Assembly: GCA_021809225.1 (NCBI GenBank)
Contig: JAKBAL010000187.1
Coordinates: 1 to 5,374, forward strand
Reading direction: 5' to 3'
From: Pseudomonadota bacterium
GTDB lineage: Bacteria; Pseudomonadota; Alphaproteobacteria; UBA9655
DNA length: 5,374 bases
Shown: piece by piece, positions 1-5,374 of the stretch
Layout: each line of letters opens with the position of its first letter
How positions within the stretch are numbered: the first letter of the stretch is position 1
The notes under the pieces: generated by a model
What the model was told of the DNA's origin: nothing
Databases searched by the model: none
What the model saw: only the letters and a program-made list of their open reading frames with translations
Translations under genes and position numbers: made by a program

Positions 1-2
1 AT

Positions 3-116
3 CTTTTGCAGCTTACGAAAAATCAAATGAAACGTCAGTCTATTAAAAGACTTAGAAAAATGGCGGGGTGGGATGATAACATCCTTTCCACCATCCTCTC
101 TCAAAAATTTTCATGA
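3..116 (+). CDS. C-terminal tail of an unidentified upstream gene (partial)
   Basis: The frame beginning at base 3 is open for 37 codons from the window edge and ends at TGA 114-116. The other two + frames close by base 46, and the two ATG-started minus reading frames checked here are short. The tail is basic and appears helical, with KRLRKMAGWDD followed by NILSTILSQKFS. Its pattern of a hydrophobic residue, basic residues, Gly-aromatic and then a short amphipathic helix faintly recalls the last helical repeat of RecX-type proteins, but the spacing does not match well and I do not assign it. An open stretch of this length can arise by chance, so this is only the most likely reading. Confidence 0.35.
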   Translation, partial: LLQLTKNQMKRQSIKRLRKMAGWDDNILSTILSQKFS

Positions 117-145
117 GGTGGCCCTGAATTTATAACTTAAGGGTC

Positions 146-174
146 TTGTGAAATGTTAAGGAATTGATTATCCT
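146..174 (+). promoter_or_regulatory. Possible sigma70-type promoter of the DsbA/ScsC-like gene
   Basis: TTGTGA at 146-151 and TATCCT at 169-174 are separated by 17 bases, and each matches four of six consensus positions. Transcription would start near 181, about 20 bases before the ATG, which leaves room for the ribosome binding site. The match is modest in an AT-rich gap, so it is a candidate only. Confidence 0.3.
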
Positions 175-188
175 TAGGTATCAATGAA

Positions 189-194
189 AGGGAG
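189..194 (+). promoter_or_regulatory. Ribosome binding site of the DsbA/ScsC-like gene
   Basis: AGGGAG lies 8 bases before the ATG at 203. This is a good Shine-Dalgarno match at good spacing, and it supports the start that yields a complete signal peptide. Confidence 0.7.
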
Positions 195-202
195 AATAAA
201 CA

Positions 203-1027
203 ATGAAAAAAACCTATGTATATCTTTTATCTTTTGCGAGTCTGTGCTTTGTAAATGGTGCCTTTGCAACAGATGCTCCACCTGTACAAGTTGGATCTCA
301 ACTCTCGACTTCTTCTTTTACTCCTACCCAATTAGGAGAGATTGAGAAAATTGTTGGAGATTATCTTAAAAAAAATCCTGATGTCATTATGAACTCTTTT
401 CAAGAAGCTATGGCACAACAGCAAAAGGAAGCCGTTGCTAAAATGGAAAAGGCTGTTGCTGAAAATAAAGATAAAATTTTTAAGGATGCAGCAACTCCCA
501 TCTTGGGGAATTCCCAAGGAACTCAGTCTTTAGTCGTCTTTACGGATCCCTATTGTGGATATTGTATAAAATTCCATAAGGAATTAATTACGTTATTGAA
601 TACAAACAAGGACGTAAAAGTCATCATTAAGGATATCCCTATCATGGGTCCAGACTCCGTGATGGCCATTAAAGCCATGCTTGCCGCGAAAGAACAAGGA
701 AAGTATAATCAGCTTCAAAATGCTATTTATTCATCTGAAAAACATTTAACGAAAAAGCAGCTCATAAAGATCGCAAGCTCTTTGGGCATTGATACTAAAA
801 AGCTTGAGGCTGATATGAATAATAAAGCCATTCAAACTCAGATTGATCAAACCCTTGCGCTTTCAAAGGCTCTTGAAATTAATGGGACACCAACACTCAT
901 TGTGGGGGAGACCACAGTTCTTCCTGGTTTTATCAGTGCAGAAGAATTGAATAAAAAATTGAAAGAAACATCTGCTACTGCAGCCCATTCTGCAGAGAAT
1001 GTACCAGCAAGTGATAAGGCTTCTTAA
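203..1027 (+). CDS. Exported DsbA-family thiol-disulfide oxidoreductase, ScsC-like (probable disulfide isomerase)
   Basis: This 274-residue protein should catalyse disulfide exchange in secreted proteins in the periplasm. Residues 1-22 form a Sec signal peptide (MKK, hydrophobic core, then AFA before TDA). Residues about 38-92 match the helical N-terminal segment of ScsC-type proteins, with FTPTQLGEIEKIV, YLKKNPDV and a Gln/Lys-rich helix. In characterised relatives this segment drives trimerisation. The thioredoxin fold follows, with FTDPYCGYC (C118 and C121) and a helical insertion at about 150-215. GTP at 228-230 supplies the cis-proline, P230. CGYC is the same active-site tetrad as E. coli DsbC. 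The mature protein has no other cysteine. Residues 255-274 are a low-complexity Ala/Ser/Lys tail. The family is secure. Isomerase rather than oxidase activity is inferred from the N-terminal segment and CGYC. The nearest functional comparison is Wolbachia alpha-DsbA2. No reductase partner is visible nearby. Confidence 0.93.
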   Translation: MKKTYVYLLSFASLCFVNGAFATDAPPVQVGSQLSTSSFTPTQLGEIEKIVGDYLKKNPDVIMNSFQEAMAQQQKEAVAKMEKAVAENKDKIFKDAATPILGNSQGTQSLVVFTDPYCGYCIKFHKELITLLNTNKDVKVIIKDIPIMGPDSVMAIKAMLAAKEQGKYNQLQNAIYSSEKHLTKKQLIKIASSLGIDTKKLEADMNNKAIQTQIDQTLALSKALEINGTPTLIVGETTVLPGFISAEELNKKLKETSATAAHSAENVPASDKAS

Positions 1028-1046
1028 AAGCTGACCAAAAAATAGA

Positions 1047-1066
1047 AAGGGGTCGAAAGGCCCCTT
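1047..1066 (-). terminator. Rho-independent terminator, probably for the degQ-rarA transcript
   Basis: AAGGGGTC (1047-1054) pairs with GGCCCCTT (1059-1066) to give an 8-bp stem with one G-T pair and a four-base loop, GAAA on the + strand. Read on the minus strand, the hairpin is followed by TCTATTTTTT (1046-1037), a proper U-rich tail, so it should stop transcripts arriving from rarA. In the + direction the tail is TTCACTCCCCC, a poor U-tract, so termination of the dsbA-like transcript is less certain. A second arm pair, CTGAC 1031-1035 with GTCAG 1077-1081, could enclose the hairpin. Confidence 0.72.
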
Positions 1067-1154
1067 CACTCCCCCAGTCAGTTTAATTAGCCTACTTTGT
1101 CTTAAGAGCTCCTTACCACCAAAAGGTGGAGAAACTGGCAGTGAACTTAAGTTT

Positions 1155-1204
1155 CTGGATCCATTTGCCGTTGCACGAGGTGCTAAGGCGGAGAAGCAAT
1201 CCAG
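1155..1204. repeat. Degenerate palindromic intergenic repeat (RPE/REP-like)
   Basis: The element is bounded by the perfect inverted repeat CTGGAT (1155-1160) and ATCCAG (1199-1204). Its interior has TTGCACGAGG followed by GGCGGAGAAGCAATCCAG. This resembles a decayed copy of the short palindromic repeats, with an ATTGCGAGG arm and a GAAGCAATCCAG arm, that are scattered between genes in Rickettsiales and many other bacteria. A small internal hairpin, GCAC-GAG-GTGC, lies at 1173-1183. Only one copy is present here, so repetition in the genome is inferred from resemblance, not seen. Confidence 0.45.
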
Positions 1205-1242
1205 TTTTTCTTGTTGAGTTTATTAAGAGTCGTGCCCCTACC

Positions 1243-2514
1243 TCACTCCTTCCTTTCTCTCAGCTTTTGCCAATAGGAAAGGCGTTTTTGAATGTCTCGC
1301 TCAAATCCTCTTTCAACAGGTGTATAAAAAGTTTTTCTCCCCATTTCTTCAGGAAAGTAATCTTGTCCCGAAAAACCTATAGGCGTATCATGATCATAAA
1401 CGTATCCTGCGCCATAGCCTTCTTTTTTCATCAACCCCGTAGGGGCATTCAGGATATGTTTGGGGGGCATCAATGAGCCTGAGGCTCGAGCTGCCCGTAA
1501 AGCTTGAGGATAGGCTTTGTAAATAGCATTAGATTTAGGAGCTGTGGCCAGATAAACGAGAGCTTGTATAAGAGCGAGTTCTCCTTCTGGAGATCCCAAA
1601 CGCTCATAAGCTTGAACACCAGCGATCGCCTGGATCAAAGCTTGGGGATCCGCAAGGCCCACATCTTCTGAGGCAAAACGAATCATTCTACGACCAATAT
1701 AAAGGGGATCTTCTCCTCCTTCCATCATGCGTGCAAACCAATAAAGGGCAGCATCGGGGTCAGACCCTCTCAGGGATTTGTGGAGGGCGCTGATGAGGTT
1801 GTAATGCCCCTCCTGAGCCTTATCATAAAGAGGAGCCCTTTTTGTTAAGATCTCGGTGAGCTCAGTTGGCCCAAGGGGGTCAGATAAGGTTTCTTCTGAA
1901 ATAACTTCAATAAGATTTAAAAGAGACCGCCCATCCCCATCCGCAAGCTCAATGAGCAAGAGCTTTCCTTCAGCGGTCAGAGGCATAGATTTCTTCAAGT
2001 AGTCCTCTGCCCTTTTTAAGATGTCTTCTAAATCTTCTTTAGAAAGCCTGTGGAGATTAAACACCTGACATCGGGATAAAAGAGCGCTATTTAATTCAAA
2101 GGAAGGATTTTCTGTTGTCGCTCCCACGAGCGTAATGATTCCCTTTTCGACATAAGGTAAAAAGCTATCCTGTTGAGAACGGTTAAACCGATGAATTTCA
2201 TCCACAAAAAGGAGAGTAGAACTTCCTTCTTTAAAGGTTGTCTGAGCCCCTTCAAAAACTTTCCGAAGATCCGCAACACCTGAAAAAATGGCAGAAAGAG
2301 ACACAAAAGGCATGCTGCAAGAGTTAGCTAATATATGGGCAATTGTTGTCTTTCCCGTTCCAGGGGGACCCCAAAAAATCATGGAATATAATTGATTCTT
2401 TTCAAGCATACGAGAGAAAGGTTTCCCTGGGCCAATAAGATGGCGTTGTCCAGACACTTCCTCAAGAGATTGGGGCCGTAATCGTTCAGCAAGGGGGATA
2501 GGTTTTTTTGTCAC
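1243..2514 (-). CDS. rarA: Replication-associated recombination protein A (AAA+ ATPase)
   Basis: RarA (MgsA) is a cytoplasmic AAA+ ATPase of the clamp-loader clade. It acts at stalled replication forks and single-strand gaps and works with SSB and RecA. Numbered from the GTG start (423 residues), the protein shows PLAERLRP near the N-terminus and Walker A GPPGTGKT at 49-56. Walker B FVDEIHRF follows, with the DE pair at 105-106. Sensor 1 is in GATTENPSFE at 131-140, the arginine finger in LLSRCQ is R148, and sensor 2 in GDGRSLLN is R196. The C-terminal helical tetramerisation region contains SALHKSLRGSDPDAALYW, ASEDVGLADP and LATAPKSNA. The length is close to that of E. coli RarA (447). The start was chosen because GTG 2514-2512 shares its first base with the protease stop. 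The longer frame from ATG 2571 has no Shine-Dalgarno, and its extra 19 codons lie inside the conserved end of the protease gene. The gene is translationally coupled to that protease. Confidence 0.95.
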   Translation of the reverse strand: MTKKPIPLAERLRPQSLEEVSGQRHLIGPGKPFSRMLEKNQLYSMIFWGPPGTGKTTIAHILANSCSMPFVSLSAIFSGVADLRKVFEGAQTTFKEGSSTLLFVDEIHRFNRSQQDSFLPYVEKGIITLVGATTENPSFELNSALLSRCQVFNLHRLSKEDLEDILKRAEDYLKKSMPLTAEGKLLLIELADGDGRSLLNLIEVISEETLSDPLGPTELTEILTKRAPLYDKAQEGHYNLISALHKSLRGSDPDAALYWFARMMEGGEDPLYIGRRMIRFASEDVGLADPQALIQAIAGVQAYERLGSPEGELALIQALVYLATAPKSNAIYKAYPQALRAARASGSLMPPKHILNAPTGLMKKEGYGAGYVYDHDTPIGFSGQDYFPEEMGRKTFYTPVERGFERDIQKRLSYWQKLRERKE

Positions 2515-3932
2515 TAGCCTCGTACCTGGAATGTTAAAAACCGATTTCCCCGGCGAAAAATAAGAGTCCATTCATGAGCAGAAGCGTCTAAAAGGTGAAC
2601 TGCTTCCTGTTTTGTTGTGACTTTTCTTTTGTTAATGGACTCAAGAACATCACCTGGCTGAATCCCGAGTTGAGCTGCCGGTCCTGTTGCTGCAACTTCT
2701 TCAATCACAACTCCTTGCTTCATAGGATTAAGCCCCAGATCGAAGGCTAATGCAGGTGAGAGAGTCTGTACGCGAGCTCCATGAAGGGGATTTTTCCCCT
2801 CAATAACAAGAGGAGCACCATCTTTTGTAGTCATAGGCTCACTTAAAATAATGGGGACTTTTTCCTCCACCCCTTTGCGAAGAATAGTAAGGTCTGCCTT
2901 CTTTCCAAGGGGAGAAACGGCAATTTGATAGTCAAAAAAAGCATCATCAGAAATTTCATGATTATCAAGGGTTGCAATAAAATCGCCTACCTTCACCCCA
3001 GCTTTATCAGCAGGCCCCCCTGGATAGACTCCTTTTACCAAAACACCATAGAGGCGAGAAAGGCCCAAAGCATTGGCAGCCTCAACGGTCACGGGTTCAA
3101 CTTCCAGACCCGCCCAAGGCCTTATGATATGCCCTCCATTTTCCACGCTTTTAATCACAGGGATGGCAAGAATTATCGGAATGGCAAATCCAATCCCCAT
3201 GGATCCCCCACTCTTTGAATAGATCGCCGTATTAATACCCACCAAGCGCCCATCACTCGTCACTAATGCACCTCCTGAATTCCCCGGGTTTATAGCCGCA
3301 TCTGTTTGGATAAAAGACCTATAGTCACTGATTCCTTCCTGAGAACGCGCAAGGGCTGATACGATGCCACTCGTGACCGTCTGTCCGACTCCAAAAGGAT
3401 TTCCAATGGCGAGCACAGTATCCCCAACTTCAAGATCTTCTTGGGGACTTACGGTTAAAAAGGGAAAATTTTCTCCCCCTTCAATTTGGAGAACGGCAAG
3501 GTCTGTCCTTTTATCTTTCACAACTAATTTTGCAACATACTCTTTATTATCAGAAAGGACGACGCGGATCACATCGGCATTTTCAATAACGTGATAATTG
3601 GTAAGGACAAGGCCGGTTTGGCTTACGATCACGCCTGACCCGAGTGAATCCTGGTCATTCTCCTCTTCAGGGTGGAGATGGGAAAAAAATTGCTTAAAGA
3701 AAGGATCTTGCATAAAGGGTGAAATTGATTTTTCGATCTTTGCACGGTGAAAGGCATAAATGTTCACAACGGCTGGGGCCACCTTTTTGACGACTGGTGC
3801 ATAACTAAGAATCTTTTCCTCGCGGATGCGAGGGAGTTGTGTTGATTCTTGCTTAACTTCTGATGCCTCTTTGCAAGCCGTCATCAAAAAACAGGCACAT
3901 AAAGAAAAAAAGGTTATTTTTAAAAATTGCAT
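2514..3932 (-). CDS. degQ: DegP/DegQ (HtrA) family periplasmic serine endoprotease with lipoprotein-type signal
   Basis: The product (472 residues) is a trypsin-fold protease-chaperone that degrades misfolded envelope proteins. The N-terminus MQFLKITFFS is followed by a hydrophobic run ending in LMTAC at 16-20, a lipobox-like sequence that suggests lipid attachment at C20. The protease domain covers about 40-265. It includes an LA-loop-like segment at 63-97 and the catalytic triad H114 (TNYHVIENAD), D144 (KRTDLAVLQ) and S219 (NPGNSGGAL). Two PDZ domains follow, at about 270-365 and 383-468, the Do-family layout, and the size is close to E. coli DegQ (455). The symbol is tentative because DegP and DegQ cannot be separated from sequence alone here. 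AAGG at 3942-3939 lies 6 bases before the ATG. The gene is first in an operon with rarA and diverges from the permease gene. The triad is intact, so I expect an active enzyme. Lipidation is inference. Confidence 0.94.
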   Translation of the reverse strand: MQFLKITFFSLCACFLMTACKEASEVKQESTQLPRIREEKILSYAPVVKKVAPAVVNIYAFHRAKIEKSISPFMQDPFFKQFFSHLHPEEENDQDSLGSGVIVSQTGLVLTNYHVIENADVIRVVLSDNKEYVAKLVVKDKRTDLAVLQIEGGENFPFLTVSPQEDLEVGDTVLAIGNPFGVGQTVTSGIVSALARSQEGISDYRSFIQTDAAINPGNSGGALVTSDGRLVGINTAIYSKSGGSMGIGFAIPIILAIPVIKSVENGGHIIRPWAGLEVEPVTVEAANALGLSRLYGVLVKGVYPGGPADKAGVKVGDFIATLDNHEISDDAFFDYQIAVSPLGKKADLTILRKGVEEKVPIILSEPMTTKDGAPLVIEGKNPLHGARVQTLSPALAFDLGLNPMKQGVVIEEVAATGPAAQLGIQPGDVLESINKRKVTTKQEAVHLLDASAHEWTLIFRRGNRFLTFQVRG

Positions 3933-3938
3933 AGAATA

Positions 3939-3942
3939 CCTT
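3939..3942 (-). promoter_or_regulatory. Ribosome binding site of the Deg protease gene
   Basis: On the minus strand AAGG lies 6 bases before the ATG at 3932-3930. This short but well-spaced Shine-Dalgarno supports the start that gives a complete signal sequence. Confidence 0.5.
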
Positions 3943-3961
3943 ATGTTTTTGCAGGGAGGGT

Positions 3962-3967
3962 TCTATA
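3962..3967 (-). promoter_or_regulatory. Possible -10 element for the degQ-rarA operon
   Basis: TATAGA on the minus strand (3967-3962) would start transcription near 3955, about 22 bases before the ATG. No convincing -35 lies at standard spacing: TTGATG at 3984-3979 is only 11 bases away. The call is weak. Confidence 0.22.
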
Positions 3968-4006
3968 AAGTTTACCATCATCAAGGTTGTTTTAAAAGAA
4001 AAACCG

Positions 4007-4012
4007 TATAAA
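4007..4012 (+). promoter_or_regulatory. Possible -10 element for the ABC exporter operon
   Basis: TATAAA at 4007-4012 matches five of six -10 consensus bases and would start transcription about 30 bases before the ATG at 4049. The best upstream -35-like hexamer, TTGTTT at 3987-3992, is only 14 bases away, which is shorter than usual. The 116-base gap between the divergent genes must nevertheless hold promoters for both directions. Confidence 0.28.
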
Positions 4013-4048
4013 TAACGCTGGTTGCTATTTTTCTAGCTCATTCTTAGT

Positions 4049-5230
4049 ATGACAAAAAAGAAAGAGAACATGTTTTACATTGCTTTTCGCATGCTTGTTG
4101 GAGACAGAGGAAAATTTTTAGGAATTATCCTTGGCCTTTCCTTTGCGTCCCTCATTATGACCCAGCAACCCGGTCTTTTCGTGGGCATTATGACACGAGC
4201 CTATAGTTTTATAACCGACTTGGGTTTGCCAGATATTTGGGTCATGGATCCTACTGTTCAATACATTGATGACATTAAGCCTATGCCGGACACTTATCTT
4301 TATCGTGTCGCAAGCGTTGAAGGAGTTCAGTGGGCAAAACCTTTATTCAAAGGAAACATCCAAGTCCGGCTTCATAGCGGAACTTTTCAAACCTGCAATC
4401 TTATTGGTCTTGACGATACAACCTTAATTGGTGCACCTGCTGTGATGCTTCAGGGAAGGATTGCAGATTTACGACGAAATGATGGAATTATCGTTAACGA
4501 AGAGGGAGTTCTTGATAAGCTCGCCAATCCTCCAACTTATCCGGGTGGACCTAAGATCCCCCTTAGAGTTGGGCAAGAAATCGAGCTTAACAACAATCGC
4601 GCAATCGTCGTTGGAATTGCTCGAACAACACGTACCTTTCAATCTCAACCCGTTATTTTTACAACATACTCAAACGCAACACTTTTTACACCACATCAAC
4701 TGAATTTGCTCAGCTTTGTTCTTGTCAAAGCTAAGCCAGGTGAAAATTTGCAAGTTCTCTGTGATCGCATCAAACGGCTTACAGGATTAGTTGCCTATAC
4801 AAAAGAACAGTTTGAAAACTTGACCGTCAAATACTACCTAAAATATACAGCAATTCCCATTAACTTTGGCGTATCTGTTCTTCTTGGATTCTTAATAGGA
4901 GCGGCTATTGCTGGACAAACGTTTTATAATTTTACATTAGAAAATTTACGTTATTTCGGCGTTTTGAAAGCCATGGGAACGTCCGATAGAACTCTCCTCC
5001 TTATGATTATCTTTCAAGCGGTTATTGTCAGCTTTATTGGATATGGAATCGGCGTTGGTTGTACAGGGCTGTTTGCATTATTCACACGAAATAGTATGGT
5101 TGCCTTTCGTTTTCCTTGGCAACTCTTTGTGTTTAGCACTGTTGGTGTGATTCTCATTGCCTCTTTCGCTGCACTCCTGAGTATTCGAAAAGTCATAACA
5201 CTTGAACCTGCCGTTGTGTTCAGGAGTTAG
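4049..5230 (+). CDS. ABC transporter permease, DevC/FtsX-MacB type
   Basis: This 393-residue inner-membrane subunit belongs to an export-type ABC system. TM1 lies at about 22-46 (FLGIILGLSFASLIM). A large periplasmic domain of the MacB-core type follows at about 47-268, with DIWVMDPTVQYIDDIKP, LIGLDDTTLIGAP and TFQSQPVIFTTYS. Three more helices lie at about 272-294, 315-345 and 357-379, giving the FtsX fold. NLRYFGVLKAMG at 299-310 is the cytoplasmic segment expected to contact the ATPase, and the protein ends LEPAVVFRS. These features match the DevC group (heterocyst glycolipid export in cyanobacteria) and its proteobacterial relatives. The substrate is unknown here. The next gene, 6 bases downstream, is the ATPase. 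ATG 4049 has no Shine-Dalgarno. ATG 4070, preceded by AAAGAGAAC, gives 386 residues beginning MFYIAFRML, which is how relatives usually begin, so it may be the true start. Confidence 0.88.
   Translation: MTKKKENMFYIAFRMLVGDRGKFLGIILGLSFASLIMTQQPGLFVGIMTRAYSFITDLGLPDIWVMDPTVQYIDDIKPMPDTYLYRVASVEGVQWAKPLFKGNIQVRLHSGTFQTCNLIGLDDTTLIGAPAVMLQGRIADLRRNDGIIVNEEGVLDKLANPPTYPGGPKIPLRVGQEIELNNNRAIVVGIARTTRTFQSQPVIFTTYSNATLFTPHQLNLLSFVLVKAKPGENLQVLCDRIKRLTGLVAYTKEQFENLTVKYYLKYTAIPINFGVSVLLGFLIGAAIAGQTFYNFTLENLRYFGVLKAMGTSDRTLLLMIIFQAVIVSFIGYGIGVGCTGLFALFTRNSMVAFRFPWQLFVFSTVGVILIASFAALLSIRKVITLEPAVVFRS
5222..5226 (+). promoter_or_regulatory. Ribosome binding site of the ABC ATPase gene
   Basis: AGGAG lies within the last two sense codons of the permease gene, 10 bases before ATG 5237 and 7 bases before the in-frame TTG at 5234. 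Embedding the site in the upstream gene points to coupled translation of permease and ATPase. Confidence 0.55.
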
Positions 5231-5236
5231 CCTTTG

Positions 5237-5374
5237 ATGGAAATAGATCAACTTGCGGTCAAATGTAAAAATTTAATTAAAATTTATGGTGAAGGAGCCG
5301 GTAAAATTGTGGCTTTGAGAGGCATCGACCTTGACGTTAAATCCGGTGAACTCATGATGCTCGCAGGGCCTTCT
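5237..5374 (+). CDS. ABC transporter ATP-binding protein, DevA-like (5' part only)
   Basis: The first 46 residues are visible before the window ends. They show the start of an ABC nucleotide-binding domain: NLIKIYGEGAGKIVALRGID, with Y17 in the A-loop position that stacks on adenine, then LDVKSGELMMLAGPS. The last three residues, GPS, are the beginning of Walker A (GPSGxGKS/T), and the rest of the motif lies beyond the edge. The order and spacing relative to the permease, and the resemblance to LolD/MacB/DevA-type ATPases, make this the energy subunit of the same exporter. An in-frame TTG directly before the ATG is an alternative start. Confidence 0.88.
   Translation, partial: MEIDQLAVKCKNLIKIYGEGAGKIVALRGIDLDVKSGELMMLAGPS

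Noticed and set aside
120..145. Possible terminator hairpin GGCCCT...AGGGTC after the upstream partial gene
   Set aside because: The stem is only 6 bp with one G-T pair, the loop is 14 bases and no T-run follows, so it does not look like a functional terminator.
863..1069. Minus-strand open frame of 68 codons over the end of the dsbA-like gene
   Set aside because: It lies opposite the cis-Pro region of a well-supported gene and starts inside it. Its N-terminal codons run through the terminator hairpin.
1085..1242. Possible tRNA, SRP RNA or 6S RNA in the convergent gap
   Set aside because: No T-loop GGTTCGAATCC-type motif, no SRP GGAAGCAGCC-type core and no 6S-like long rod could be found on either strand.
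1126..1476. GTG-started open frame on the + strand (116 codons)
   Set aside because: Two thirds of it is antisense to the conserved C-terminal part of rarA. The remainder is a translation of the palindromic repeat region, and the peptide resembles no family I know.
1475..1487. GAGCC-TGA-GGCTC hairpin inside rarA
   Set aside because: It lies within conserved coding sequence and has no poly-T tail on either strand; chance palindrome.
3364..3594. Plus-strand open frame opposite the protease domain
   Set aside because: It is antisense to the conserved catalytic core of the Deg protease and has Ser/Thr/Arg-rich composition typical of shadow frames.
1..5374. CRISPR array, insertion sequence, phage or toxin-antitoxin module
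   Set aside because: No spaced direct repeats, transposase motifs, integrase or small toxin-antitoxin gene pair are visible. The genes are ordinary chromosomal housekeeping and envelope genes.

Overview
The window looks like chromosomal DNA from an AT-rich alphaproteobacterium. The degQ-type protease followed directly by rarA, the ScsC-like thiol-disulfide protein and the DevC-type permease all fit that class. The low GC content and a degenerate palindromic intergenic repeat suggest a host-associated lineage such as Holosporales or Rickettsiales. That placement is inference from protein style and composition; no rRNA or other marker gene is present.

Layout. Positions 1-116 hold a short open tail of an unidentified upstream + strand gene. 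Positions 203-1027 (+) encode an exported DsbA-fold protein with an N-terminal ScsC-type helical segment and a CGYC active site. Positions 1028-1242 form a convergent intergenic gap with a strong hairpin, best placed to terminate the opposing rarA transcript, and a degenerate inverted repeat. Positions 1243-3932 (-) form a two-gene operon: a DegP/DegQ-family serine protease with a lipoprotein-type signal, then rarA, an AAA+ ATPase of stalled replication forks. The protease stop and the probable rarA GTG start share one base. Positions 3933-4048 are a divergent promoter region. Positions 4049-5230 (+) encode a four-helix FtsX/MacB-fold ABC permease of the DevC type. Six bases later, from 5237 to the window edge, its ABC ATPase partner begins and is cut off just as the Walker A motif starts.

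Function. Three of the loci serve the cell envelope: disulfide isomerisation or oxidation, periplasmic protein quality control, and a membrane exporter. The fourth, rarA, acts in DNA maintenance and appears to be co-transcribed with the protease. I see no CRISPR array, tRNA, rRNA, transposase, phage gene or clear defence system. The most useful points for a second look are the lipobox on the Deg protease, the rarA start, the intergenic repeat and terminator, and the apparent lack of an adaptor gene upstream of the exporter permease.
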